Positions 13,051 through 25,600 are shown, counted from the first letter of the stretch. The stretch: DNA of 64,000 bases from Liolophura sinensis (GCF_032854445.1 NC_088295.1:77280028-77344027); one strand, 5' to 3'. The notes: generated from the letters alone by a model not told the origin. Numbers and translations are program-made.

Positions 13051-13345
13051 AGTGAAGTGTCCTTGAAGACAACTGTTGCTATTTTCAGAGCAGAGTATTG
13101 GAGACTATCAATTCGTTTTACCTGAGTATTGCATACAGATTTTTTTAAGACTGTATGTCTTGTTTTGTTTGCTCCCCATTTTGTGCCTGATATGCATCTT
13201 ATAAGATTAAAAACGCATTGACATCTGCTTGTGAGATCATCAAACTGACGTTTCAACGTTATTTCGCTATGGAGAATCATCCCTAGGTATTTTACCTTGT
13301 CTTTGAAGACCATTTTCTTTCCACCTAGAGAGAGTTCTATATTTA
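13045..13345 (-). pseudogene. LINE reverse-transcriptase fragment
   Basis: The minus strand reads ELSLGGKKMVFKDKVKYLGM, then FDDLTSRCQ, NLIRCISGTKWGANK and, after damage, RIDSLQYSALKIATVVFKD. This order (KYLGM, a polar helix with TSRC, LSGTKWG, LD.IQYKALRI) is typical of the end of the reverse transcriptase of Jockey/I-type non-LTR retrotransposons. It is truncated on both sides and runs into the 25-bp minisatellite at its 3' end. The endonuclease and the catalytic YxDD part are absent. I infer a dead 5'-truncated copy. Confidence 0.7.
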
Positions 13346-13349
13346 GCCT

Positions 13350-13960
13350 CCTATTCTTCTATTTGTGAAAACAATAGTGGTGTTTTAGTGGTGAAGAATT
13401 TGAATCCCCATTTAACCAATCAACGATAATGACACAACTGACTCCGTCTGGCCACAACTGTCACACCCTCATAACCCAAATTGTGGTATTTCCCCTATTA
13501 ATAGAAATGCCTTCACCAATTTCACTCGCGAGATTATCTTCATCCCATTCCAGATGATTAATAATGTGTGAACAATAAAGTGTAAGAGTCTATCTCAGTC
13601 AATCACCAAACATCATCTAAGTACAGTCGAGGTTCACCTCGTTGTAGAATTAACAAACATGGCGGACATCGGCAATCTGCCGGTACGGACGGCGTGATTG
13701 AACCAAAATAAAAATGTAACTGCAGTCTATTTCCCTACAACTCCAACTGGATAAACATCTACAAAGATCCTAGGTATGACTCAAAGTAGAAGTAGCTGTG
13801 ACTCTGGATTATTTACAGAGAAAATATCGAATGTCACTCTCACCGTAACACAAAGAAAAGTGGTCACTGGATAAATGAGATGATCACAACGAAACAAACA
13901 ACTTCGGAGTTCGTTATAATATTGACCACTGGGTTCCCAACTTAATGAACCATTGTTCTC
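13350..13960. other. Intergenic sequence, no gene seen
   Basis: No coding or RNA feature recognised; ordinary AT-rich sequence between the LINE fragment and the foldback element. Confidence 0.4.
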
Positions 13961-13962
13961 TT

Positions 13963-14896
13963 GCAGTGCTAGTCCGAGACTGCTCTGACATTAGGTTTGG
14001 CAAAAGTTTTGATCGGTCAAGGATGACCCCAAACTAGCCCATAGATGGACTCAGTGTGCTATTTTAATATTCTGACATTCATCGTAACACTGAGACCATC
14101 AACGCTTCTCAAAAAACATGGCGCGCATATCAAACTCTCATTTCCTGCAAACTTATGGTAGTTCAAATCACTTCCTCTCTGCATTGATATGTAATTTTCC
14201 AGTGCCTCTCCGTTGACAGCCATTTTGAGTCACATACTTCTGGGTTTAAAATGCAACTGAGTTTCGGCATTGAAATCCTCTAGAAAACTATCATATTCCC
14301 AGTGCCGTTTGTAAGAACAACTTCTGTCTACGTAATTCACACCAAAAAGGCATAAAAAAGAACATGTATTGTTGTGCAGCTAAGTTTGGCTGCTGTCAGC
14401 ACGGATTTCATCGAAATCGGCCCCATCGAGTTGGAGTGTGCAGATGTGCGGCGATTTGTTTGAGAAGTGTCGATGGACTCAGTGTTACGAAGAATGTCAA
14501 AATTTTAAAATAGCACACTACGTCCATCTGGATGGACTAGCCCCAAACTAGCGTCAGATCGTACACCATTTAAAAACCTGATGCAGTTGCCATGGTAGCT
14601 TGTCACGGCGTTTGAGACCAAAATTACCCGTCAAATACGTCTCCACGGCCTAGACATTTGCACACGCTTGTGTCCCTTATCGTATGTCGAAGTATCACAA
14701 GCACAATGTCGATCGGTTATTTCTCGCATGGAACCGAGAACGGCTGTACTGGCAATCTGGATTCATTTGACAAGGGCGGGTAACTGCATCAGGTTTTTAA
14801 ATAGAACGTGCTCTGACGTCGGTTTGGGCCATCCTTGGTCGAATAAAACTTGCCAAACCTATGACGTCAGTTAGCAGTCTCGGACTATTGCAGTGC
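13963..14896. mobile_element. Foldback (MITE-like) element carrying a nested insertion
   Basis: The left end (GCAGTGCTAGTCCGAGACTGCT, then GGTTTGGCAAAAGTTTT and GGTCAAGGATG) is repeated in inverted form at the right end. The right half (14560-14870) is homologous to the element at 21427-21797. It shares an inner inverted pair AACCTGATGCAG / CTGCATCAGGTT and the GTTTGAGACC and TCAAATACGTCTCCA boxes. No transposase is encoded, so it is a non-autonomous element. Confidence 0.75.
14039..14540. mobile_element. Inner foldback element inserted in the larger one
   Basis: Inverted arms at about 14043-14122 and 14456-14536 share AGTGTGCTATTTTAA, TTCGTAACACTGAG and CTTCTCAAA. The element is bracketed by the 12-bp direct repeat CCCCAAACTAGC at 14027-14038 and 14541-14552, which looks like a target-site duplication. 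The related element at 21.4 kb has no such insertion at the matching place. Confidence 0.72.
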
Positions 14897-14899
14897 ATG

Positions 14900-15620
14900 A
14901 GTAATGAAATAAAACTTTACTAGTTTGTTCATTAAATCAATTCATCAATAGATCATGCACAGACCTTTGGCCCTATAATTACTTTACGCTGGAAAGGTCC
15001 CTCAAAGGTGTCTCCGCTGGAATTAATGGTTATACGGTTTAACGCCATGCACACTGTAGTCTACCTGGATTTGATTATTATCCCTTCCTGTTTCCAGCAT
15101 GTCTCCAATCTTGGTACACTTGTGCTTCTACATATGACACGTAATGACCTATTTAGCACTGGTTTTGACGTCCGTGCGGTATAAGGATGAACTGTTATCT
15201 GCCAGGGAGAAACAAGATTGTCAACTCTGAATTATTGAGTTTGACACTCGATTCGACAGTATGCAATCAACGGAGATGACAACTAGATCCAAATACAACA
15301 AACTTTACCCAACCTGAGTCACCAGTCTTTAGCAGAGGAAAACAGACTGCCGTAAGTCGAGAATGGCGCAATGGTGCATTGGGACACAACCGCCTGTATA
15401 GTTGTTCCGTTATGTCACCTGGCTATTGACACAACTGACGAGTCTCTGACATTTAGTTATAAGTAAGGAACACAAGTCCAAGCGTAATATTAACTACCAC
15501 TATTATACGATTTAATTGTACTCTGGTGGACACAGAGGTCTACTGGCACATGGCATTGCTGTAGCGACTGACAGTAAAAGCACGTGGAAGCTTTTATAGT
15601 AAGTGGTAGGCCCTAAATGC
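14900..15620. other. Intergenic sequence, no gene seen
   Basis: No recognisable gene or repeat; possible flank of the minus-strand reading frame that follows. Confidence 0.4.
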
Positions 15621-15672
15621 AGCCTAACATGTTAATTGCCAACTCATGTCTAAGTTTAGCCTGAGCACAAAT

Positions 15673-16254
15673 TCACGAACACCTGCCAAAAGAAGTGACC
15701 CACAGAGACAATATTCTTGAACAGTATTGCACGCAACATAAGTCGAACCGTTCAGTTCCTTGAGCCCACGGCTTTGCTGTGGGCACGTACATGTATACAC
15801 ACAACCAAATACGTATATTTGGTACAGGCATGGAGGTAGAATAGATGGAGGCACAACTATGAGGGGCTTTAAAGTGGTCAATGTACGTTACCGACACCAC
15901 GTGGGCCGGTCTCTGTTTTGACAAGATGGCTTGGTCAGCCCTTCGCGCAAGCGCTCTCGCGAGGCTTTCACAGACGAACAGCCAGGACACGCGTTTTGAT
16001 AACACGAGGTAACACGGCTCAAGCTGATTGAGACTAGTACGAAGTTTTGTATTCAACACTGAGATAAATGGACATAGACCGCAGATGGAAGTTGGATGGA
16101 CCCCGATAACATCATGGCAAATGCCAAGTTTTAAGAAATTCAGAAACTCACGCTGATATTTTGTCCTGTTGACTGGACTTGTCCGCATAACATCCCTTTC
16201 CCCACAAATACGACAGTTTTCGGACAACTTTTCTGCGTGAATATCCTTTCTCAA
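15673..16254 (-). CDS. Hypothetical protein with RAG1-N-terminal-like zinc motif
   Basis: A 193-codon frame starts MRKDIHAEKLSENCRICGE and continues to GVHPTSICGLC within the first 65 residues. The pattern CxxC, about 35 residues, then HPxxxCxxC matches the zinc-binding region preceding the core of RAG1, and of the RAG1-like proteins found in mollusc and lancelet transposons. Further on, HFKAPHSC sits where that family has an H/C-rich closing motif. No catalytic core is encoded nearby. The second half has no recognisable domain and may be non-coding. It may be a transposon remnant, a domesticated stand-alone zinc domain, or chance; the motif is visible, the rest is inference. Confidence 0.4.
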   Translation of the reverse strand: MRKDIHAEKLSENCRICGERDVMRTSPVNRTKYQREFLNFLKLGICHDVIGVHPTSICGLCPFISVLNTKLRTSLNQLEPCYLVLSKRVSWLFVCESLARALARRADQAILSKQRPAHVVSVTYIDHFKAPHSCASIYSTSMPVPNIRIWLCVYMYVPTAKPWAQGTERFDLCCVQYCSRILSLWVTSFGRCS

Positions 16255-16259
16255 TGGTC

Positions 16260-18600
16260 TCGATCAGCCATGCTCTTCCTAAAAAAAATGAGACTTAATT
16301 CTTCGCGTTTTTCATTTGTGCTTATATAAAGAGGTCATAGTGCCATGTGTCCACAGGGAAATGAAAGCAAATAATTTGCTATTGTACATAAATCTATGGG
16401 AAATTAGGTTTCTGTAGAGGGGTTAAACCTTTGGAGTCTATATATAGACATATAAGGAGGTGTTAATTAATCCTTCCTGTTTTTATTAGGTCTACGGGAG
16501 AACAGCCCGTCGTATTACAGCACGGTCTTTTTCACATCGCTGTAACAACCTAAGCCTCGTACAGCTGTCAGTCAAACTTGTGCTCATAGATCATTTTATA
16601 AGCAATTTATAACCGTTCTTGGTGACCAGTTAGTTACGATGTACGTACAGGGGGAAATGCCACACAGAGGCAATTTTATGTGTTTTTTGGAGAAAGCTCC
16701 TTTTCTGAGCAAATCTAGCTGAACATCGGTAAGGTAAAGTGAACATCACAGAGCCTGCATGAAGCCTTTTCATAACCAGACAGACCAACATGTGGTCGGC
16801 AGGTCAGTCAACCACAGGCCGAATAGTGTCTACTTCTATTCTACCTCCATGGTACAGGCAAGTCCATGTATATATAAACCAGCAGCGCGGTGGGTGCAAG
16901 CAGTTAGTGTGGTTAGCCCTATCTGATAGCAGAATTGCGAAGCCCTTGATTTAAATGTGATGTCCATTCTTTTATTATTTAAAACATATACACTTCATAC
17001 AGCACACGGCCATCATATACAGAACATACGGCAATAGGAATCACACATTCGGCCATGATTATAATGATACACTGGCCTATTATGGACGGAAAATGAATCG
17101 TATATAGTATATACCCAATGTAACAGATGAAGTTTGTAGAATGGAATACATGTCATCACTACCTTAAGAACCTGGGGCCGATTCAACAAGGCGATTTTTT
17201 GAACCAAGTGAAAATTTAAATTTAAATTCAATTTACATCTCATACAATTTTAAATTAGGAAAGATTTCCCCTCACGTAAAGCATACGGGATCTTTCCACA
17301 TTTAGTACTCAACACCTGCAAGATTTTCTTTCACTGATATTAACAGGCTTTGTCAAATAGGCCCAGTCCTCTCTTTCAGAGGACTTTGTAAACGTTCATG
17401 TTTCAGTGCTCTTTAACCTTGATTACCTCATAATGCTTGCCACCGTTGTATATGTGAAATATTTATGAGTACCACGCAATCACCAATTAAATAAATAAAT
17501 GAATAAATAAAAACACAAAATCTTTTTTGTGACTGGTTTCAGATAGAGATGGACCAGTGTTGTGCAATGTCAGTTTTTGCTGATAATTGATCACGATGAA
17601 TTCCTTAGTGAATTCCTGAACAAATGAAGATACATACCACACATTAGTACCACACATATGTAGACATGTACAACATAAGACAAATAACTTTTCACAGTGG
17701 AAAGGCGAACAAAAAAAGGTAAACAATACATTATCATGTTCACTCTCAAGAAACCACTTATTGGAAAAATATTTTCAAAATATGAACAATTCATACAGAT
17801 GATACAGACAATTCTAACGAATTCTTTCTAGGTGTTGTGCCGTATTAACTAAGAAATGGAACTACACTTTAATAGTTTAAAATTATGGAGCTCAAATTGT
17901 ATTCAAATGGAAGCAAATAAGGTGCATCTTGCTTGGTAAGTTTGCACTGTACATGCATACCCATCAGATTATGCAAGTCATAAACTCATTCCATGTGTGA
18001 ATATAAGGCATATTAGCTATTATTAAAGTAGAAGTTAGGTTTATGAGAGATTCAACACATGAGTATAAAAGACTTGAGTGATGAGAAAGTCAAATACTAG
18101 CAAACACAGCAATGTTTTGTCTCTGTAAAGATGAATATTTCCTGCATGGATAAAATGTGATTGTCTGTTTTTAAAAATATGATTAATAAATAATCAGATA
18201 ATTTCACACCTGGGATACAATTTACAGAATAAAATTTTTCATTGATTTTTGTCTTGCTACAGATGACACATCACATTATAAATGTACCAGATCAAGTCAA
18301 ATCTGATACATTTGTAAAATGTCATTTATATCACCTCAGTCATGTCGTAAAAAAATTACCACAGTCGTGGTACGATTACGAAACTCTCTTGAACAGAAGC
18401 TCCATATACATGCACTCAGGTATGTAGGTCAACAATGTATGCATGTTTGTTATGTGTGTCCATCATTCTATAAACATAAAACAAAGCGATCAAAAGGTAA
18501 AAACTGATGAAAAGCATTGATAACTAGAAACAAATGCCTAGTTTAGAGTCTTAAAGCCATTGCAGGATAACACAGACTTTCACAACATCGGGATCAGCAC
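16260..18600. other. Intergenic sequence; SINE tail only
   Basis: No gene recognised. Reading frames are short and without family resemblance. Confidence 0.4.
17425..17513 (+). mobile_element. SINE 3'-tail fragment
   Basis: It matches the last part of the SINE family (TAATGCTTGCCACCGT, GTGAAATATTTATGAGTA, CACCAATTAAATAAATAAA) but lacks the tRNA-like head. Confidence 0.7.
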
Positions 18601-18703
18601 AGTTTGATTACTGATGCACCAGCTGTCCGTATGTTTGTGTATTGGGTCATGTTACATGTGTGTTAAGTAACTTTTGGTCCCCATGATGTTTTGTCCCCGG
18701 AGA

Positions 18704-20701
18704 TCAGTCTTTAGCCAGGGGAATTTCCTGGTCCTCCACAAAGAGCTGGTGTTTAATGCCATCTTTCCTCTTTCCACTGCTTGTAGCTTTGATATATGCA
18801 GATCGGCCTGCAATTTCAAAATGAGTCTCTGTACCATCGTCAACGAATGCTCCCTGAAACAATTAAAGCACAATGTTAATATAGTTTACATAGTACAACA
18901 TTTCTCACTTCACAGCAAAGTATATGATATTTACATGTTGCAAAAGGAATGATAGCAGCCACATAGTTGTCATAAAGTGAGCCCTTATGAAAATATGTTC
19001 AATGCTAGACCGCAGGATAAACTTTCACAAAGACAATACTTTATTAAGACAGTCACACAGTTCTTGTATGTATTTATGTGTGCTTGAGGTTTTACGTTGT
19101 ATTTAACAATTTTTCAGTCATAAATGATGAGAGGGCATTAGGTGCGTGTACACACACTATGCCTTCTTGTGGCTGCAAAAGTGTGGCTGCCAAAGAAGTA
19201 TCATGCCGAACACATCAAGCCTCAGACCAAAACTAGTCACATTATATTTCGTATACAATATTATATACTACATTATTAAATAATATTACATATTTTATCC
19301 CAAATTATACCAACAATGGGCCCAATCATTCCGATTTCCTTGCTCTAATCTCTCAACGCTAAGCACCAAGTGAGGCAGCAAGTGCTTTTAAGGTCTTTGG
19401 TATGACCTGACCACGGTTTAATCCCAACTCTCTCGACTTCACTCTAACCGTTATGCCACTTACAGCCTTGAAAAGACAGACTTTATGAAAACACAGTCAA
19501 GATTAAACCACTGAGCAAACAGAGAAAATGTAAAATTAATTATTCAGTTCACAAACACTCATGATTAACTGCCACCCCTCTCAGCAATAAATACTGACCA
19601 TTACACTAACTCACTCTTACCGCAGTCTCCACTTTTTCACCGTTTACCCAGACATCCAAAGTATCCTTTTCTGCAAAAAACAAAACAAACAAAAAAATCT
19701 CAGTTATCCATATGAGCAAAATCAATTTTTTCCCTATGTTTAACAATAACAAACTCAACAGAATACAACTGAATACAACATATATTCTCAGTATTTCATG
19801 AATAAAGAATTTCTCATATTTAAAGCTTACCAAGTATACAACTGCTGTCTTCAATGTTTGGTACAGGCTTCATCTACTTTATGGCATTAAATAATACCAC
19901 TCATATCCTCAACAAGTTTCTCCCCAGCTTCATCACTGGAATGTTATCCTATAGGTTATTACAAGACAATATTTCCGGATGCAGTGTAAAGGTTAAATGA
20001 AACAAGGCACACAATAAAAACATCAAATATGTGAATCTTACCAAGTGTAACCCTAATTCCTGTTTCTCCTATCATCAAAATCCAAGACCGCAATATCTTT
20101 GTTTGGTTTTCAGAAAACTTTTTCAGACTCTTTCCATTTACTTCTAAGGTGTATTCATACGAAAAGCCACTGATTGCATCTATGAGTATGCGACACCTGG
20201 CTTTTCCTACAATAAAGTCTTCTCTTCCCACCAATTTAAACATCCAGTTGTTTCTGTAAATTTCCTAGTGAGAGAACATAAAAGAGAAGGTAAACATACA
20301 TGTTCAGTTTTGTTGACAAAATCAACAGCATGGAACAAAGTACTATGATTTTCTACACATTTCATTTGAAATTCATAATACATTTAATTGTTTTTTTTTT
20401 TCACTGCTTCATTGAATTTTTAATTAAACTTTACGTTATCAAAGACAAACAATTAACAGTATGTGTAGTTCACGGTCACTGAAGGCCATATAGTCACAAC
20501 TTTCATTCATTTTATTCATCGGAAAACATTTAGTTCCAGGTAACCCAAGAATGGAGAACTAATTTTATAACCAGACATGCCCTTTACCTTTCCATCTACT
20601 CGAATAACTCGTTTTCCTGATGTTGTGCCATGTTCAAATTCTATTGTATGAACCCCATCTCCCAGCGACACCTCCCAGACAGCCACAAGATCACTAGACA
20701 T
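18704..20701 (-). CDS. FAIM: Fas apoptotic inhibitory molecule 1
   Basis: Four coding exons (20588-20701, 20042-20264, 19621-19670, 18704-18853) join in frame into 178 residues plus stop; human FAIM has 179. The start MSSDLVAVWEVSLGDGVHTI and the blocks EFEHGTTSGKRV, NNWMFKLVGRE, AISGFSYEYTLEVNGKSLKK, EKDTLDVWVNGEKVETA and GAFVDDGTETHF match the family throughout. FAIM is a soluble all-beta protein of two similar beta-sandwich domains. In vertebrates it protects against Fas-induced death and helps prevent stress-induced protein aggregation. The ATG at 20701 is the family start. A splice acceptor at 20724 just upstream (TTTGCCTCAG) indicates an untranslated 5' exon between here and CEP70. Divergent from CEP70, about 2 kb apart. 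Confidence 0.96.
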
Positions 20702-20781
20702 TCTCTGACAGTCACAAGCACATCTGAGGCAAACAAAGAAATAAGACAATGTCAGACAAGAAATGTGCGAGAATCCTAAGG

Positions 20782-21312
20782 AGAACACTGAGTGGTAAGC
20801 ATGACACTGAACAGGAAGCTCAACACCCAGTTGTAAGCTTCACACTAAGTGGTAAGTACAGCACCTTATGTAAGTATAGCACCCGATGGTAAATACAGCG
20901 CTCCGTGGTAAGTACATGTGTAGTGCTCGGTGGTAAGTTCATCACTCAGTGGTAAGCATCACACTAACTGGTGAGTACAACACTCAGTGGTAAGCATCAC
21001 ACTAACTGGTGAGTATAACACACGTACAACACAGTGATGAGCACAACATTCAGTTGTAAGTATTGTACTCTGTGGTAAGCACAACATTCAGTGGTAGGCA
21101 CAACACTTACAGGTAAGCGCGACATTCAATGGTACGTACAACACTCAGTGGTAAGCAACGCACTCAGCGATAAGCCCAACACTCAGGGATAAGCATTACA
21201 CTCACTGGCAAGCATTACACTCAGTGGTAAGTACAACACTCAGTGGCAAGCTCAACACTCAGTAGAAAGTTCAACACTCAGTGGTAAGCACCACGCTCAG
21301 TGGTAAGCACCA
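20782..21312. repeat. About 19-bp minisatellite upstream of FAIM
   Basis: Units read CACTCAGTGGTAAGCATCA or variants (CACTAACTGGTGAGTACAA), with a 19-bp period in the best part. There are roughly 27 copies, many degenerate. On the plus strand most units contain GGTAAG, a 5' splice-site-like hexamer. The array lies inside the presumed 5' intron of FAIM. Confidence 0.85.
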
Positions 21313-21426
21313 CAAGTATGCTATAAGACTGACTGTAAGTTGGAGATCACATGATCCCCCTAGCATGGCGATAACAAAATAGCCATCTTATGTTGAAGAA
21401 TAGGGACAAAGGCCAATCTGTTTTGT

Positions 21427-21797
21427 TTGGTTTGGCAAAATTTTAACCCCCAACCAATGTCAATGTCAGAGTGTGCTCAATTTGAAAACCTGATGCAGAT
21501 GCCGTGGCAGCATATCACGGCGTTTGAGACAAAAAATATCTATCAAATACGTCTCCATGCACGCTCTTAATATAAATTTTATGTTCCTTACCTTTTTGTC
21601 TGTGGACTTATCATAAGCACAACATCAATCAGTTATTTCCTTGGCGGCATAGTGCCGAGATTCCTTGGTGATGCTCAAAGCAAATGGCGATTCTGATAGC
21701 CTTGACATATTTGACGAGGGCAGATAATTGCATCAGGTTTTCAACTGGAATGCGCTCTGACTTTGGTTTGGGGTTAAAATTTTGCCAGACCTAAGGT
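21427..21797. mobile_element. Foldback (MITE-like) element with long inverted ends
   Basis: About 65-bp inverted ends: TTTGGCAAAATTTTAACCCC then AATGTCAGAGTG and GAAAACCTGATGCA on the left, reverse-complemented on the right. The centre (CACGGCGTTTGAGAC, ATCAAATACGTCTCCATG) matches the element at 14.56-14.87 kb. No coding capacity. Confidence 0.82.
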
Positions 21798-21799
21798 CA

Positions 21800-22680
21800 G
21801 ATAAATCTTGGACTCATTCATACATACACAAACCCGATAAGTACAACCGATTTATACCCAATGATCTTTTCGTAAACCTTTCACTCCCGTCAATCAGTCA
21901 CACTGTTTCAAAGTTCCCATTGGCCACACAATACACTGAGGGTGTTCTCATCAGCTTCCATTATCAGTTCATGTCCCGACAGGAAATGTCTGAGTTGTTT
22001 TGTGTGTGTTTTTATTTTTTTTTTTTTTTTTTTTTTGGGTGCACTTCTCTCTTTTTTAATTTTTTTTTACCGACAGAAAATTGTCTACCTAAAAAGTTGA
22101 CTTTTCTGGATTCCGGAGTTTATAATTCGTATATGTGCAAAGTTGTGGAGCTTTATAGATTTCATACCCAACTGCAGATAGACAGCCAGGCAATACGTAT
22201 CAGACAACACTAACAGACATCATAGCTCAGTCTAGTAGTATCATGATTCAACCTTTTACTTCACTTCAGGCAACCAAACAGGCGAGTTGCAGTATTGCTT
22301 AATGATGGGTTGGTAGTAATTAAATCCATCTCCGAACCCATCACATTGCCAAGAGAAATATTTTTCACAATTCCGTACAAGACAAACAAATAAATAAGTC
22401 ACTGTACCAATCCAAACCGTGTTTCGGTGAAACACTTGCACCTGTACGTAACGTCCACCCGGCTCGAGTTCCGAACAGATTGTGTACAATCCGGGCACCT
22501 TGGTGAAATTAGTAGCGGGCTGAAGATTAATCTAAGACCTAAGTGGTTTATAATACAATTCGTTGAATTATTTTTTAGCCATGAATTTTGCATAAATAAA
22601 ATGCTATAAATATTTTGTACCTGTAATTTTTAGGATTGATTTCATTACAATTGTTGCTTTTGCGAAGAAAATGACAACAA
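21800..22680. other. FAIM-CEP70 intergenic region
   Basis: It should hold the 5' end of FAIM and the CEP70 promoter, but no promoter element can be pointed to. It has a long poly-T run at about 22017-22036. Minus-strand frames at 22256-22593 have no recognised domain. Confidence 0.4.
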
Positions 22681-22682
22681 CA

Positions 22683-25600
22683 ATGGCGAACGCTAGATAT
22701 CGTTTCGGCCGTGTAAGTGAAACTTTGACGGTTTACCGTCTTACTGACTAGATATTATTAATTATTTTTAAACTGATACCTGTGACTATTTAAATGACGT
22801 TAGGTTCAGGATGATTGTCACTAATATACTCTTGGTTATGCTAAAATCACTGTGCACGTACAACCAACATCGCTAAGAATTGAAAATCTGCAGACGACGC
22901 GCTAAATTTGAAATGGACCTTTTTCTGATGTTTAAGCAGAAAACCTGCCATTCCTTTAATAGGTCATTATGAAGAATGTCTTGGAATTTCCAAAAAAAAT
23001 TCTTCTAATGACTCACTTTGCAAATTACATACAAATCTGATTGAATGACAGAGTTTTTCACTGAACTATACATGTCGGTGGAATGAAACATGTGCTGACA
23101 TGTTAATGTATGTTAATAAAAGTTATACATTTCCACGCGGACAATTTCACTGCAAAAGCCGACTCGGACCATACTTTATTTTTGCTATCCACCGATTTCA
23201 CCGAAATTTTTTTGTTAGGTTCGGGCTAGGTGATGGGTCACGAAAAATTTATCCTACCCAACATTCTCTTTAAGAATGACATGCCCTGTAAGTGGGAAAA
23301 TTTTATACTACCCAACATTCTCTTTAAGAATGGTATGCCTTTAAGCAAAAAACAGAATGTTGGGTGGGATAAAATTTTTGCAGCCGTCACCCTGCCTGTT
23401 GATGAAACAGAAGAAATTCCAAACATGGCAGATGTTGATTTGAGTTGTCCAGTTCGAAAGTTTAAACCGCTGGATTACTATTGAAAGATGATTTCCTATG
23501 CTGTCTTTGATATATTACATTTCTGGCGTTTTAGGGAATCGGTGAATAACAAAAATAAAATAGGGTTCAAGCCAGTTTTTTGAGTGAAATTGCCCTCATG
23601 GAAGTGTATAAGTGACCACAGCTGGGCTTTGCGGTAGGAATGTCCACCTTAAGTTTTGGGCTAACATGTTAATTGATATGCTCTGTAACGATTTATGAAA
23701 TAGATGCCTGGCACCCCTTGACTTCTAATCTGGTGATCATGCTAATATCATGTTATCTCTGCTGCGTCCCATTTCTGGCAGAGATCTTATATTGTGATTA
23801 AGATAGAATTCCCCTGTTCATAAGTTAGAAACTGTAATATTGTCTGTGACTTGGGAACATGGCTATTTGATGTTAGTCCCCAAGTCTACGTGCCATAATC
23901 AGTGATTTTGTGATGAAAAATTGACCTGTACATGCAATAACGATCAATAACTGCATTTTGGCCTACATCTACATGCCCCACATTAAACAGATAACAGAAG
24001 AGAGATATGTGGCCTCTGTGGCTTATTGCTTGGGGTGCTAGTGCAGCGCAATGACACAGAAGCCTCTCACCAATGTGATCGCTGTGATTTCAAGTCTTGC
24101 TCATGCTGATTTCCTCCCTGCTCATATGCGAGAAGGCCTTCTAGCATCCTGCGAATGGTCATGGGTTTTATCGTTCTGACTTAATAGAGAGGCATATTTC
24201 ACGTACTGGTGTACTGTAACATCATCTTGAAACAAGGTTAGTTTGACCTGACGGTAAGAAATAGTTGACCGGTATTAATGGATTTAGCTATTTATCTTTA
24301 ATCCAGCAGCAGACAGCTGGTGTTTTGAGTAATATCCTGGTTATATGCAAGTTGTGTTGAGTGGCAGGTAGCTTTCGACCCATTACAACAGTCCGAGAGA
24401 TATGACATTGTCAAGTCAAAACTACAGAACAAAGTGGCTAGGTAGTACCAGCATGTTACTGGAACAAGGTTAAGAATTTGTTAATTTTTTTTATGCAGTG
24501 ATGCTTTAAGCTACTTGCAAATGTTGTTATACCATTTATTTATATATTTTATTTATTCATTTTCTTTGTGTCAGCCATTCGACCAGGATGACTCCACCTC
24601 AGAAGCTTCAAGTAGCTCAGATGATCAGCATTACAAGACCTCCTACCAGGTTAGCTTATAGGTATCATTATTGTCTTTCCTTTCTTTGGGCGCCCAAACT
24701 AGTGATGCCAAAACTATATATATATGGGTTTGGAAGACACCCTAGGTCCGGAACTCCTTACACTTTAAATGGTTGATACATTGGGGGACTGAAAGACAGG
24801 AGCATCTGCATTTTCATAAATGTATGCTTATTGCTTCCTTGGCTTGACTGAAGAGAGTCATAAATTCGCATTTAAGATTAGGTACTTGATTTTGAATCAG
24901 GAGTTCCATGGGTTCACAACTCATTGGCTCAATCCAAGACAGGATTTCTCAGGATTTTGGTGGCAATAAGTGGGTTGATTAGGTTGGGTTTTTTTTTTTC
25001 AGACAGTAAAGTTCATCGGATATCCATCAAAATGGCGTCAAGCTTTCTGTACGTGTGAAAATCTGTCTGTCTCACATGGGCATGCATGTATTAAATACTT
25101 GCCAAAGTTTACTGCAAGCACTACAGTCTTCTTCAGTGTAACTATAACCATCATCGTATTTAGGGGCCTCCGTGACTCAGTTGGTTAGCACGCTAGTGCA
25201 GCGTAATGACCCAGGAGCCTCTCACCAATGCGGTCGCTGTGAGTTCATGTCCAGCTCTTACTGGCTTCCTCTCCGGGCGTAAGTGGGAAGGTCTGCCAGC
25301 GACCTGCGGATGGTCATGGGTTTCACCGGGCTCTGCCCAGTTTCCTCCCACCATAATGCTGGCCGCCATCGTATAAGTGAAATATTCTTGAGTATGGCAT
25401 AAAACACCAATCAAATAAATAAATAAATAATCATGTCTCTAAATGAAATATTTTTGAGTACAATCACATTGTTGACAAGCGTAGTTTCACGAACTCTGCT
25501 GTCATCTACTAGCTTACCGTCTCTTTAAAGACTGTCAGTTATGTCATTGACTTGGTATAGATATGACTTTTGATTATTGTGAAATTCTGAAGTTGCCTGT

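Noticed and set aside
12344-13072. Several overlapping minus-strand frames of 60-160 codons
   Set aside because: They are translations of the 25-bp minisatellite in different frames.
14120-14460. Cysteine-rich short frame beginning MYCCAAKFGCCQHGFHRN inside the inner foldback element
   Set aside because: Too short, no matching zinc-finger spacing (compared with THAP), and it runs into the inverted arm.
22256-22593. Minus-strand frames with CPDCTQSV and GLYTICSELEPGGRYVQVQV
   Set aside because: Looked briefly like a lectin or C-rich exon, but the two readings are alternative frames of the same DNA and neither has a family match or clear splice sites.
23230-23484. 84-codon frame in CEP70 intron 1
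   Set aside because: Its first half is a foldback element, and exon 1 and exon 2 of CEP70 already join in phase without it.
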